In this document: piece by piece, positions 56,052-64,000 of the stretch | Numbering within the stretch: position 1 is the first letter of the stretch | Layout: each line of letters starts with the position of its first letter | Position numbers and translations under genes: made by a program | Notes under the pieces: generated by a model | Databases searched by the model: none | The model's input: only the letters and a program-made list of their open reading frames with translations | What the model was told of the DNA's origin: nothing | NCBI GenBank assembly: GCA_002781745.1 | Contig: PFFW01000117.1 | Span: 1-64,000 of the forward strand | Direction of reading: 5' to 3' | Length of the DNA: 64,000 nucleotides | Source: Rhodospirillales bacterium CG15_BIG_FIL_POST_REV_8_21_14_020_66_15 | Lineage (GTDB): Bacteria; Pseudomonadota; Alphaproteobacteria; Rhodospirillales; Casp-alpha2

Positions 56052-56782
56052 ACCAGGTCGCTGAAATAGGCGAGGTGCGTGGTGTCGCAGCGCGACACGC
56101 GCAGTTCCACCGGCGTGCCGTCGAGCGTCTGCGCAACGCGTTCGATGCGCAGTAGGGGGGCGCCGCGGTCGAGCCCCAGGTAGGTCACGTCCTCGGGCCC
56201 CGCGGTCTCGGCGGTGATCTTTTCCACCGCGCGGTGGACGATGACGCCGAAACGGTCCTGGTAGAGTTCGTAGAGCGTGTTGGGCACCTGCGCCTTGTTC
56301 AGGTTGCCGAGGTCCGGGAACAGGGCGTCGGGCACCGCGATGGTCTCCAGGATCGCGCGCCGGGCCATCAGGTCGCGCACGCGCTTGATCTCCACCACCC
56401 GCGCCTGGGGGGCGAGGTTGAGCGCCAGGGCGTCCGCCTGCGAGCCGCGCCGGCGGGTGAGGGAGAGCACGCGCGACGTCGGCAGGCGCCGCTCGCCGTC
56501 CGCCGCCACCAGGTGGAAGAAGTGGAAGCGGTCACGCTCCGGCCCGTGGGCATGCACGAAAGTGCCCCGGCCCTGGTGGCGGATCACCAGGTTCTCGCGC
56601 GCCAGTTCGTCGAGCGCCCGGCGCACGGTGCCCTGGGCCACGCCGAAGCGGGCGGCCAGCTTCTGTTCCGAAGGCAGCGGGTCGGTCACGGGATAGCGGC
56701 CCTGGGCGATCTCGCGCAGAAGCTGCTCGCGCACCTGGCGGTAGAGCGGCCCGCCGCCCGATTGCGGACCCAGGCGTTCCAT
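56048..56782 (-). CDS. GntR family transcriptional regulator (HutC subfamily, UTRA domain)
   Basis: [65 protein letters not shown]. Confidence 0.93.
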   Translation of the reverse strand: MERLGPQSGGGPLYRQVREQLLREIAQGRYPVTDPLPSEQKLAARFGVAQGTVRRALDELARENLVIRHQGRGTFVHAHGPERDRFHFFHLVAADGERRLPTSRVLSLTRRRGSQADALALNLAPQARVVEIKRVRDLMARRAILETIAVPDALFPDLGNLNKAQVPNTLYELYQDRFGVIVHRAVEKITAETAGPEDVTYLGLDRGAPLLRIERVAQTLDGTPVELRVSRCDTTHLAYFSDLV

Positions 56783-56813
56783 GAGGCGGTCCTTTCGGAA
56801 AAAACTGCCAAAA

Positions 56814-56825
56814 TCTTATATAAGA
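56814..56825. promoter_or_regulatory. candidate operator, perfect palindrome TCTTATATAAGA
   Basis: 12-bp palindrome in the divergent gntR/comD intergenic region. Confidence 0.6.
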
Positions 56826-57055
56826 GTTAGAGGACTTTCTTGACGTGGGCAAGAGCCTCGGACTATTGCGGGTGAGGGCCGACCGACAAAGGGAATCCAA
56901 TCCCGGCCCGAATGCGACGTTTGAGGAAACCCAGGGCGCACCCTGAACCCATACCGTTCGGCGCAAGGCCGTTCCTCCGACCCCGCCGCAGTCTCGTAGG
57001 TGCGGCGGCGGCAGGGCGAGGTTTTTGCGCGGAACCCGGACCCGGAGGACAAGTC

Positions 57056-57553
57056 TTGTCGATTAACAAACAGATCGTCACGGACATGGTGAACAACGGT
57101 ATCTCGTTCATCACCACAGTGCCGTGCAAGCAGCTGGGCGGCGTGATCGAGGAAGCCGAAAACCACCCCGAGATCATGCATGTCCCGTGCAACAAGGAAG
57201 ACGAGGGCATGGGCCTCTGCGCCGGTGCCTTCATGGGCGGCAAGCGGTCGGCCATCATCATGCAGAACACGGCGCTGGGCGTGACCGCCAACGCGCTGGC
57301 CACCCTGATCCAGTTCTACCACATTCCGCTGCCCATGCTGATCAGCTACCGTGGAGAACTGGGCGAGCCGGTCGCCTGCCAGGTCGAAATGGCGCTGCAC
57401 ACCAAGGCGCTGCTGGCGCAGATGCTGATCCCGACCTACCACTTCCACAAGCGGGAAGACGCCAAGGAACTCGACAAGATCCTGAAATACACCTTCATGT
57501 GCAACAAGCCGGTGGCCATCCTCACCGACGCCACCTTCTGGAAGGGAGAATGA
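57056..57553 (+). CDS. comD: sulfopyruvate decarboxylase subunit alpha
   Basis: SINKQIVTDMVNNGISFITTVPCKQLGGVIEEAENHPEIMHVPCNKEDEGMGLCAGAFMGGKRSAIIMQN; TTG start after GGAGGAC. Confidence 0.8.
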   Translation: MSINKQIVTDMVNNGISFITTVPCKQLGGVIEEAENHPEIMHVPCNKEDEGMGLCAGAFMGGKRSAIIMQNTALGVTANALATLIQFYHIPLPMLISYRGELGEPVACQVEMALHTKALLAQMLIPTYHFHKREDAKELDKILKYTFMCNKPVAILTDATFWKGE

Positions 57554-57555
57554 CC

Positions 57556-58119
57556 ATGATCCGCTCCGAAGTCCTGAAAAGCCTGATCCCGGTCATTTCC
57601 GACCAGTTCGTGGTCTGCAACATCGGCCTGCCCAGCCAGGAACTGCACATGCTCGATGACCAGCCGACCAACTTCTACATGCTCGGCACCATGGGCCTGT
57701 CGTCCTCCATCGGCCTGGGCCTGGCGCTGGCGCAGAAGCAGAAGATCATCGCCATCGACGGCGACGGCTCGGTCCTCACCAACCTGGGCACCCTGCCGAC
57801 CATCGCCAACAACGTGGCCGACAACTACATCCTCTTGATCATCGACAACGGCAGCTACGGTTCGACCGGCGACCAGCCGACCTATGCCGGCAAGAAGACC
57901 TCGCTGGCCAAGGTCGCCGAGGCCTGCGGCTGCGACAACGTGATCGAGTGCAAGGCCGAGGACACGGCCCAGGTGATGAAGGACGCGCTGGCCTCCGACA
58001 GGATGACGGTCATCGTCTGCAAGTGCCGGTCGGGCAACATCCCGGTGCCGAACATCACCATGGACCAGGTCGTCATCCGCGACCGCTTCATGAAGACGCT
58101 CGCGGCGGCCAACGGTTGA
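57556..58119 (+). CDS. comE: sulfopyruvate decarboxylase subunit beta
   Basis: MGLSSSIGLGLALAQKQKIIAIDGDGSVLTNLGTLPTIANNVADNYILLIIDNGSYGSTGDQPT (GDG...DN ThDP motif). Alternative start 57550. Confidence 0.8.
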   Translation: MIRSEVLKSLIPVISDQFVVCNIGLPSQELHMLDDQPTNFYMLGTMGLSSSIGLGLALAQKQKIIAIDGDGSVLTNLGTLPTIANNVADNYILLIIDNGSYGSTGDQPTYAGKKTSLAKVAEACGCDNVIECKAEDTAQVMKDALASDRMTVIVCKCRSGNIPVPNITMDQVVIRDRFMKTLAAANG

Positions 58120-58129
58120 TTTGAACCTT

Positions 58130-58187
58130 CTCATTGCCTCGCCGTCTCTGTGGTTTGTTTACACCACGGAGGCGGTGAGACAATGAG
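58130..58187. repeat. REP-like inverted repeat family 2, copy 1
   Basis: CTCATTGCCTCGCCGTCTCTGTGGTTT...CACCACGGAGGCGGTGAGACAATGAG. Confidence 0.85.
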
Positions 58188-58306
58188 ACTGATTTTCTCC
58201 CTGCGCGGCGCATCCGCGCCTTGCCAACGCATCGCGAACCTTTAAGGTTCGCTGGCTTCCACGGGCCGCCTTCCGGCGGCCTCTGCCATCGGAGTTTGCG
58301 CCCGTC

Positions 58307-59239
58307 ATGCCCGACATCCTCATCACCGAGTTCATGGACGAATCCCAGGTCGCGCGTCTGGCCAAGGAGTACGACGTGTCCTATCAGCCGGACCTGGTGT
58401 CCCGGCAGGCGGACATCCCGGCCCTGATGGCGGGCGTGCGCGGCCTCATCGTGCGCAACGCGACCCAGGTGCGCGGCCCGGTACTCGACGCCGCCGACAG
58501 GCTGGAATGCGTCGGCCGCCTCGGCGTCGGCCTCGACAACATCGACATGGCGGCCTGCAAGGCCCGCGGCATCAAGGTGTTCCCGGCGCTCGGCGCCAAT
58601 GCGGATTCCGTCGCCGAACTGGCGCTCGGCGCCATCTTCGTGATGTTCCGCCGCTCGTTCCTGGCGACGCCGGACGTGGTCGCCGGCAAGTGGCCGCGGC
58701 TCGAGCTGATGGGCCGCGAGGTTCAGGGCAAGCGGCTCGGCATCATCGGCTTCGGCGCGACCGGCCAGGCGCTGGCCTGGCGCGCGCGCGGCTGCGGCAT
58801 GTCGCGCATCGTCTACGACCCCTGGGTCGTCAAGGACGATCCGCGCTGGGCCGAGTTCAAGGCCGACCGGGCGGAAACGCTCGACGACCTGCTGCCCCAA
58901 TGCGACGCGATCTCGATCCACGTGCCGCTGACCGACGACACGCGCAACCTGTTCAACGCCGAAACCATCGCGAAAATGAAGGACCGGGCGCTGCTCCTGA
59001 ACCTGTCGCGCGGCGGCATCGTGGATGAGCAGGCCCTGGTCGACGCGCTGAAATCCGGCAAGCTGTGGGGGGCCTTCACCGACGTGTTCGTGGAGGAGCC
59101 CCTGACCGCGCCCAACATCTTCGACGGCGTGCCCAATTTCTATTGCACGCCCCATGTCGGACCGCGCACGGAAGAGGGGGAGGGCAAGGTGTCCTCCGTC
59201 ACCGCCGACGCGGTCCTCAACTGCCTGAACGGGAACTGA
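58307..59239 (+). CDS. slcC: D-2-hydroxyacid dehydrogenase; (S)-sulfolactate dehydrogenase (SlcC)-like
   Basis: Family motifs GRLGVGLDNIDMAACKARGIKVF, GIIGFGATGQALAWRARG, LNLSRGGIVDEQALVDAL; substrate inferred from neighbours. Confidence 0.65.
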   Translation: MPDILITEFMDESQVARLAKEYDVSYQPDLVSRQADIPALMAGVRGLIVRNATQVRGPVLDAADRLECVGRLGVGLDNIDMAACKARGIKVFPALGANADSVAELALGAIFVMFRRSFLATPDVVAGKWPRLELMGREVQGKRLGIIGFGATGQALAWRARGCGMSRIVYDPWVVKDDPRWAEFKADRAETLDDLLPQCDAISIHVPLTDDTRNLFNAETIAKMKDRALLLNLSRGGIVDEQALVDALKSGKLWGAFTDVFVEEPLTAPNIFDGVPNFYCTPHVGPRTEEGEGKVSSVTADAVLNCLNGN

Positions 59240-59244
59240 GCACG

Positions 59245-60288
59245 ATGGCGAAAAAGACCCTGGATGAACTCGAAGCGCTGGCCCTCAAGGTCTTCCTGAA
59301 TTCCAACGTTTCCGAGAACAACGCCGCCTTCGTCGCCCGCGCCCTGGTGCAGGCCGAGGCCGACGGCGTGCCGTCCCACGGGCTGTCCCGCGTGCCGAGC
59401 TACGCCGACCAGGCGAAAAGCGGCAAGGTCGACGGCCATGCCATCGCGCGGCTGGAGCAGACGGCGACGGCCAGCCTGCGGGTCGACGCCGCCGGCGGCT
59501 TCGCCTATCCGGCGATCGCCCTCGGCATGGGGCGGGCCCGCCAACTTGCCAAGGAAACGGGGATCGTCGGCCTCGCCATCGGCAATTCCCACCACGGCGG
59601 CGTCGGCGGCCATCCGGTCGAGGCGGCGGCGCGCGACGGCCTGGTGGCGCTCGGCTTCCTCAACGCCCCCGCCGCCATCGCCCCCTGGGGCGGGACCCGC
59701 GCCCTCTACGGTACCAATCCCATCGCCTTCGCCAGCCCCAAGCCGCTGCCCGACGGCTCCGGCTGGGACGATCCCGTGCTGGTCGACCTGGCGCTCAGCA
59801 AGGTCGCGCGCGGCAAGATCATGATGGCCGCCAACCGTGGCGAGCCAATCCCCGAGGGCTGGTGCACGGACAAGCACGGCAATCCCACGACCGACGCCAA
59901 GGAAGCGCTCGACGGCGGCCTGATGCTGCCCATGGGCGATGCCCGGGGCGCGGCCCTGGTGCTCGCGGTGGAGATCCTGGCGGCGACCGTCACCGGCTCC
60001 AACCACGGCTTCGAAGCGTCAAGTTTCTTTACGGCCGAGGGCGCGCCGCCCCTGGTCGGCCAGTTCTTCATCCTGATCGATCCGTCGGCCTTCGCCCACG
60101 AGGACGAGGAGACGGCCGACAGCCGCTTCATCGAGCGCATCGGCACCCTGATCGGCGCCATCCGCGACCAGGAAGGCGCGCAGCTTCCCGGCAACGACCG
60201 CTGGGCCAACCGCGCCAAGGCGAACGCCGAGGGCGTGGACGTGCCGGACAACCTGCTGGCGGATTTGGAAGCCCGCGCGGCGGGGTAA
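59245..60288 (+). CDS. comC: Ldh family oxidoreductase; (R)-sulfolactate dehydrogenase (ComC)-like
   Basis: AEADGVPSHGLSRVPSYADQAKSGKVDG...GNSHHGGVGGHPVE...YGTNPIAFASP; substrate inferred from neighbours. Confidence 0.65.
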   Translation: MAKKTLDELEALALKVFLNSNVSENNAAFVARALVQAEADGVPSHGLSRVPSYADQAKSGKVDGHAIARLEQTATASLRVDAAGGFAYPAIALGMGRARQLAKETGIVGLAIGNSHHGGVGGHPVEAAARDGLVALGFLNAPAAIAPWGGTRALYGTNPIAFASPKPLPDGSGWDDPVLVDLALSKVARGKIMMAANRGEPIPEGWCTDKHGNPTTDAKEALDGGLMLPMGDARGAALVLAVEILAATVTGSNHGFEASSFFTAEGAPPLVGQFFILIDPSAFAHEDEETADSRFIERIGTLIGAIRDQEGAQLPGNDRWANRAKANAEGVDVPDNLLADLEARAAG

Positions 60289-60362
60289 CCGCCAAGGCAT
60301 CCTCGAAATCGTCATGCCCGTGCTCGACACGGGCATCCGCGACTTTCTTCTCATCCCGCCCT

Positions 60363-60424
60363 CTCACTGCCTCACCGCCTCTGTGGTTCCTTCAAGAAAA
60401 CCACCGGGGCAGTGAGACGGTGAG
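60363..60424. repeat. REP-like inverted repeat family 2, copy 2
   Basis: CTCACTGCCTCACCGCCTCTGTGGTT...AACCACCGGGGCAGTGAGACGGTGAG. Confidence 0.85.
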
Positions 60425-60550
60425 GGGGGAAGTCGTCATCGCGGCCCCGCCCTTCCGGCCTGCCGAATTTCCCGGATCAAAAGAGTTCTGTCTCGATGCC
60501 GCGCCGAGCGTGTATCCTGAGGCTGCAACTTTTAGGATGGGGAGGAGATC

Positions 60551-61132
60551 ATGCGACGCCGTGCCCTGACGATACTTTTCCTGTCAATTCTGGCGATTGC
60601 CTGGACGGGCCCGGGCATCGGGGTGCCGGCGCTGGCCGACGGGAACGCCCCGGAACCCCCGCCGGCAGGGACCGCCAAGATGACGGTCGCGCGGCTGGCC
60701 GAGTTGATCGGCGCCGTCGGCGACGACGTCCAGAGCGCCCGCCCCGGCGTCTGGAGCTTCAAGGTCGAGAATACCGGCGTGACCGTGATCGTCGACGAGA
60801 AGGCCGACCGCATGCGAATCCTGACCGCCATCGCCAAGACCGAGCAGATCTCCGCCGAGCTCTATTACCGGATGATGCAGGCCAATTTCGACAGCGCCCT
60901 CGACGCGCGCTACGCGGTGGCGAAGGGCATTCTCTGGAGCGCCTTCATTCATCCCCTGGGCCGGCTGAGCGACGCGCAGTTTCTCGCCGGCATCGGGCAG
61001 ACGGTGAACCTGGCGAAAACCTTCGGCACGTCCTTCACCTCGGGCGGCCTGGTCTTCGGCGGCGGCGACAGCGCCGGCCTCCAGGCGCGGAAGCTGATCG
61101 ACAAGCTGCTCAAGAAGGGACTCGACATCTGA
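60551..61132 (+). CDS. exported protein, YbjN/type III chaperone-fold-like
   Basis: Signal peptide; MRILTAIAKTEQISAELYYRMMQANFDSALDARYAVAKGILWSAFIHPL. Confidence 0.6.
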   Translation: MRRRALTILFLSILAIAWTGPGIGVPALADGNAPEPPPAGTAKMTVARLAELIGAVGDDVQSARPGVWSFKVENTGVTVIVDEKADRMRILTAIAKTEQISAELYYRMMQANFDSALDARYAVAKGILWSAFIHPLGRLSDAQFLAGIGQTVNLAKTFGTSFTSGGLVFGGGDSAGLQARKLIDKLLKKGLDI

Positions 61133-61224
61133 TACCGGGCCTCGCGCCGGGGCGGGGCCGTGAGCGTCCGTGAGCGGCGGGGGGGGGGCGTCAACATGGG
61201 CGACAAGCCGCTTACCCCTTCCTT

Positions 61225-61287
61225 CTCACCGCCTCGCCACCTCTGTGGTTCAACAAAAGAAAACCACCGAGGCCGTGAGACGGTGAG
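61225..61287. repeat. REP-like inverted repeat family 2, copy 3
   Basis: CTCACCGCCTCGCCACCTCTGTGGTT...AACCACCGAGGCCGTGAGACGGTGAG. Confidence 0.85.
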
Positions 61288-61294
61288 TCTACGG

Positions 61295-61353
61295 CGTCAT
61301 TCCCGCGAAAGCGGGAATCCATGGTCCTGGACCCCGTTTTCGTGGGGGTGACG
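61295..61353. repeat. dispersed inverted-repeat element family 1, copy B
   Basis: CGTCATTCCCGCGAAAGCGGGAATCCA...CTGGACCCCGTTTTCGTGGGGGTGACG; cf. 51033-51099. Confidence 0.85.
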
Positions 61354-61418
61354 GGATGGGAAGTGTATAGTAGGATAAAATCCGACCAGCGAGGAATTTT
61401 CGCGAGAGGCCGCCCGCC

Positions 61419-61667
61419 ATGTCCATGGTCAAGAAAAGCATCACGGTCACCGACCAACAGGAGGCCTGGATTCAGGGCCAGCTTGCCAGCGGCCATTACG
61501 CGACCGACAGCGAACTGATCCGCGAGGCCATCCGCGAGAAGCAGTTGCGCATGGACGAGGTCGAGCGCATCCGCGCCGCCCTTATCGCGGGGGAAGAAAG
61601 CGGCATTAGCGACCTGACGCCGGAAGATATCCGCAAGGCCGTCCGCGCCGAGTTTGAGCGGACCTAG
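61419..61667 (+). CDS. parD: ParD family type II antitoxin
   Basis: KKSITVTDQQEAWIQGQLASGHYATDSELIREAIREKQLR ribbon-helix-helix. Confidence 0.88.
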   Translation: MSMVKKSITVTDQQEAWIQGQLASGHYATDSELIREAIREKQLRMDEVERIRAALIAGEESGISDLTPEDIRKAVRAEFERT

Positions 61668-61672
61668 GCGCG

Positions 61673-61963
61673 GTGGCGGCCTTTCGCCTCAGCCGGGCCG
61701 CCGAGGATGACCTCGCGCGGCTCTATCGCCGGGGCATCATTGAATTCGGAATGCAGCAGGCCGACCGATACTATGATGGCCTGATTGCCAGACTCGAACG
61801 CATCGCCGCGGAGCCAAGCCTCTACCCCGCCGTCGATCATCTCCGCACCGGCTACCGGCGCAGCGTATACGGCGCGCATTCCATCTACTACCGGACGGAC
61901 GATGATGGCGTGGAGATTGTGCGCGTGTTAGGGCGCGAGGATGCGGCGGGGCAGTTGGACTAA
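61673..61963 (+). CDS. parE: ParE family type II toxin
   Basis: FRLSRAAEDDLARLYRRGIIEFGMQQADRYYDGLIARLERIAAEPSLYP...YRRSVYGAHSIYYRTDDDGVEIVRVLGRED. Confidence 0.9.
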   Translation: MAAFRLSRAAEDDLARLYRRGIIEFGMQQADRYYDGLIARLERIAAEPSLYPAVDHLRTGYRRSVYGAHSIYYRTDDDGVEIVRVLGREDAAGQLD

Positions 61964-61964
61964 C

Positions 61965-62306
61965 TTACTTTTTGGGTTTTGGCGCTCTGAAAAAATCCGC
62001 CAACTTTTGCAACTCTTCGGGGCTTGCATCCGCTTTGATTCGGTTCGCCCTTCGGCTTACCAAAATGACGTTGCCGGGTACATATCCTTTTGAATTATCG
62101 ACGCGATCCAACGATGGCACAAAGTCTTTGTTTGGCGAACTCAAGGACAAAGGAATCCCGAGTACCGGGCATGTCGTGGGGATTTCTGGCACGTCTTCAA
62201 GAGATATCGTGAACTCCCGACCTTTGCGCTTTGCGTTCCATTTTGCGGTCCGGAACCAAGCCTTTATCGGATCCTTTCGCTCGCTGTTTCGTGGGTGACG
62301 GGGCAT
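61965..62306 (-). CDS. HNH/recombination-endonuclease-VII-like protein (phage-type)
   Basis: TCPVLGIPLSLSS...PSLDRVDNSKGYVPGNVILVSRRANRIKADASPEELQKLADF; lower GC than surroundings. Confidence 0.65.
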   Translation of the reverse strand: MPRHPRNSERKDPIKAWFRTAKWNAKRKGREFTISLEDVPEIPTTCPVLGIPLSLSSPNKDFVPSLDRVDNSKGYVPGNVILVSRRANRIKADASPEELQKLADFFRAPKPKK

Positions 62307-62374
62307 TTGGGAGTCCTGATTCTATCTGTGCAAAACAACTTTCGGTGGCTGATAGCTGCCTACGGTTCTGCGAC

Positions 62375-63802
62375 TTAAGGCACCACCTTCCCCGGATTCA
62401 TGATGCCCTGGGGGTCGAGCGCGCCCTTGATCGCGCGCAGCATGTCCTTCTCCACGTCCGACTTGTAGCGCGCCATCTCGTGCACCTTGAGGAGCCCGAT
62501 GCCGTGTTCGGCGGAGAAGCTGCCGCCGAGGGAGTCGGCGATGTCGTGCACGCCGGGGGGCACTTCCTCGCGCAGGCGCGCCGCGTCCTCGGGCGCCGTG
62601 TCCTGCGGCATCACCAGGTTGAAGTGCAGGTTGCCGTCGCCCATGTGGCCGAAGGCCATGACCGTGCAGCCGGGAATGACACGCTCGGCGTGGGCGCTGC
62701 CTTTTTCCAGGAACTCCGGCACCTTGGAGACCGGCACGGAGATGTCGTGCTTGGCCGAGGGGCCGCAGTGCTTGAGCGCCTCGGGGATGCTTTCGCGGAT
62801 GTTCCACAGCCGCGCCGCCTGTTCGCCGCTTTCGGCCAGCACGGCGTCGACGATCTCGCCCGCCTCGAAGGCTTCGCCCAGCGCCGCCTCGGCGAGATCG
62901 CGGATCACCCCCTTCTGGCCCGAAGCCATCTCGACCAGGGCGTAGTGCTCATACTTTTCCTGCATGGGGTCCTGGGTGCCGGGGATATGGGTGAACACGG
63001 CGTCCAGCGGCGCCCGGCAGATGTATTCGAAGCTGTTCACCTGCCCGCCCGTCGCCTGTTTGAGGCGGGTCAGCAGCGCCGAGAGGTGTTGCGGCGTCTC
63101 GGCCGCGACCATGGCCGTCGTCGTTTCGGCCGGTTTGGGAAACAGCTTCAGCACGGCGGCGGTGATGATGCCGAGGGTGCCCTCGGCGCCCATGAACAGG
63201 TGCTTCAGGTCATAGCCCGTGTTGTTCTTGCGCAGGCCCCGCAGGCCATGCCACACGCGGCCGTCGGCGGTCACGACCTCGAGCCCCAACACGAGGTCGC
63301 GGGCGTTGCCGTAGCGCAAAACCTGGATGCCGCCCGCGTTGGTCGAGAGGTTGCCGCCGATCTGGCAGGTCCCCTCGGCCGCCAGCGACAGCGGGAACAG
63401 CAGCCCGGCCGCGTCGGCCCTGTCCTGGATGTCCTTGAGGATGCAGCCGGCCTCCACCGTCATGGTCGCGTTGACGGGGTCGATCTCGCGCACCCGGTTC
63501 ATGCGCCCGAGGTTGATCAGCACGCCGCCCCGCGCCACGGCGCCGCCGCACAGGCCCGTGTTGCCGCCCTGGGGCGTGACCGGGATGGCGTGCCCGGCGC
63601 AGATGGTGACGATTTTCGAGACTTCCTCGGTCGAGGCGGGCCGCAGGACGAGGGCGCTCTCGCCGTGGTAGTAGCCGCGCTCCTCGGCCAGGTAGGGCGC
63701 CTTGTCGGCTTCGCTTTCCAGCCAGCCCTTGTCGCCCACGGCGGCCTTCAGCGCCGCGCGCGCGGTTTCGGGAAGGGGAAGCGTGTGGGCGCCGTCGGCC
63801 AT
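62375..63802 (-). CDS. FAD-binding oxidase (GlcD/D-2-hydroxyglutarate dehydrogenase-like)
   Basis: PVTPQGGNTGLCGGAVARGGVLINLGRMNRVREID...GGNLSTNAGGIQVLRYGNARDLVLGLEVV...GHMGDGNLHFN. Confidence 0.92.
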   Translation of the reverse strand: MADGAHTLPLPETARAALKAAVGDKGWLESEADKAPYLAEERGYYHGESALVLRPASTEEVSKIVTICAGHAIPVTPQGGNTGLCGGAVARGGVLINLGRMNRVREIDPVNATMTVEAGCILKDIQDRADAAGLLFPLSLAAEGTCQIGGNLSTNAGGIQVLRYGNARDLVLGLEVVTADGRVWHGLRGLRKNNTGYDLKHLFMGAEGTLGIITAAVLKLFPKPAETTTAMVAAETPQHLSALLTRLKQATGGQVNSFEYICRAPLDAVFTHIPGTQDPMQEKYEHYALVEMASGQKGVIRDLAEAALGEAFEAGEIVDAVLAESGEQAARLWNIRESIPEALKHCGPSAKHDISVPVSKVPEFLEKGSAHAERVIPGCTVMAFGHMGDGNLHFNLVMPQDTAPEDAARLREEVPPGVHDIADSLGGSFSAEHGIGLLKVHEMARYKSDVEKDMLRAIKGALDPQGIMNPGKVVP

Positions 63803-63893
63803 GGTCGGGTTCCTTGAAGGCGATGGTCAGGGGATGGGTTTCCGGTCATATTTGGCACGAAGGCCGCCCCACGACAAGCCGGAGCCCGCGTCC

Positions 63894-64000
63894 ATGCCCC
63901 TGACGAATTCCCGAGCCCAGCCCGCGCCATCCCCCGCCGATACGACCGTTTGCGTCATCGGCGCCGGCATCGTCGGCGTCAACTGCGCGCTCGCCCTGGT
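63894..64000 (+). CDS. FAD-dependent oxidoreductase (DadA-like), 5' part; truncated by window end
   Basis: TTVCVIGAGIVGVNCALALV dinucleotide-binding N-terminus. Confidence 0.7.
   Translation, partial: MPLTNSRAQPAPSPADTTVCVIGAGIVGVNCALAL

Noticed and set aside
61179-61188. G10 homopolymer as a phase-variable promoter or coding tract
   Set aside because: Lies intergenically 230 bp from parD and not within a recognisable promoter; could also be a sequencing-error-prone site.
62375-63802. Calling the FAD oxidase a membrane sulfolactate dehydrogenase because of the nearby sulfolactate genes
   Set aside because: It is on the opposite strand, separated by a variable island, and its motifs fit general GlcD/D-2-hydroxyglutarate dehydrogenases.
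1-64000. CRISPR arrays, rRNA/tRNA genes, integrases or prophage structural genes
   Set aside because: Looked for repeat-spacer periodicity, tRNA-like cloverleaf ends and typical proteins; none seen by eye. A tRNAscan/Infernal run would be needed to be certain.

Overview
The window is about 64 kb of high-GC proteobacterial (probably alphaproteobacterial) chromosome. It is densely packed with catabolic genes: acyl-CoA and hydroxyacid dehydrogenases, enoyl-CoA hydratases, isocitrate lyase/PEP-mutase family lyases, PrpD-family proteins, LeuC/LeuD/LeuB-like enzymes, transporters and local regulators. I saw no rRNA, tRNA, CRISPR array, intact transposase or prophage. The main points of interest are: (1) a sulfolactate/sulfopyruvate module (GntR, comD, comE, slcC-like, comC-like; 56.0-60.3 kb) with hairpin-rich intercistronic DNA, and a second, different split ThDP decarboxylase locus linked to a tripartite tricarboxylate transporter and an aldehyde dehydrogenase (46.5-53.8 kb); (2) a tight three-gene cluster of duplicated cysteine-containing exported proteins plus a Gly-rich small protein (5.46-7.34 kb); (3) a LuxO/LuxU-like phosphorelay locus with a good sigma-54 promoter (41.9-44.4 kb); (4) a repeated GntR-type operator (TGTATACAATC) in front of three catabolic gene groups; (5) a ligJ gene followed by a remnant of an RraA/LigK-type aldolase; (6) enzymes or domains with altered catalytic residues (SDR, LOV-like PAS, rhodanese repeats); (7) two dispersed inverted-repeat families near a ParDE and HNH-like gene island. 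All product calls come from reading the provided translations and from remembered family motifs; no database search was run.
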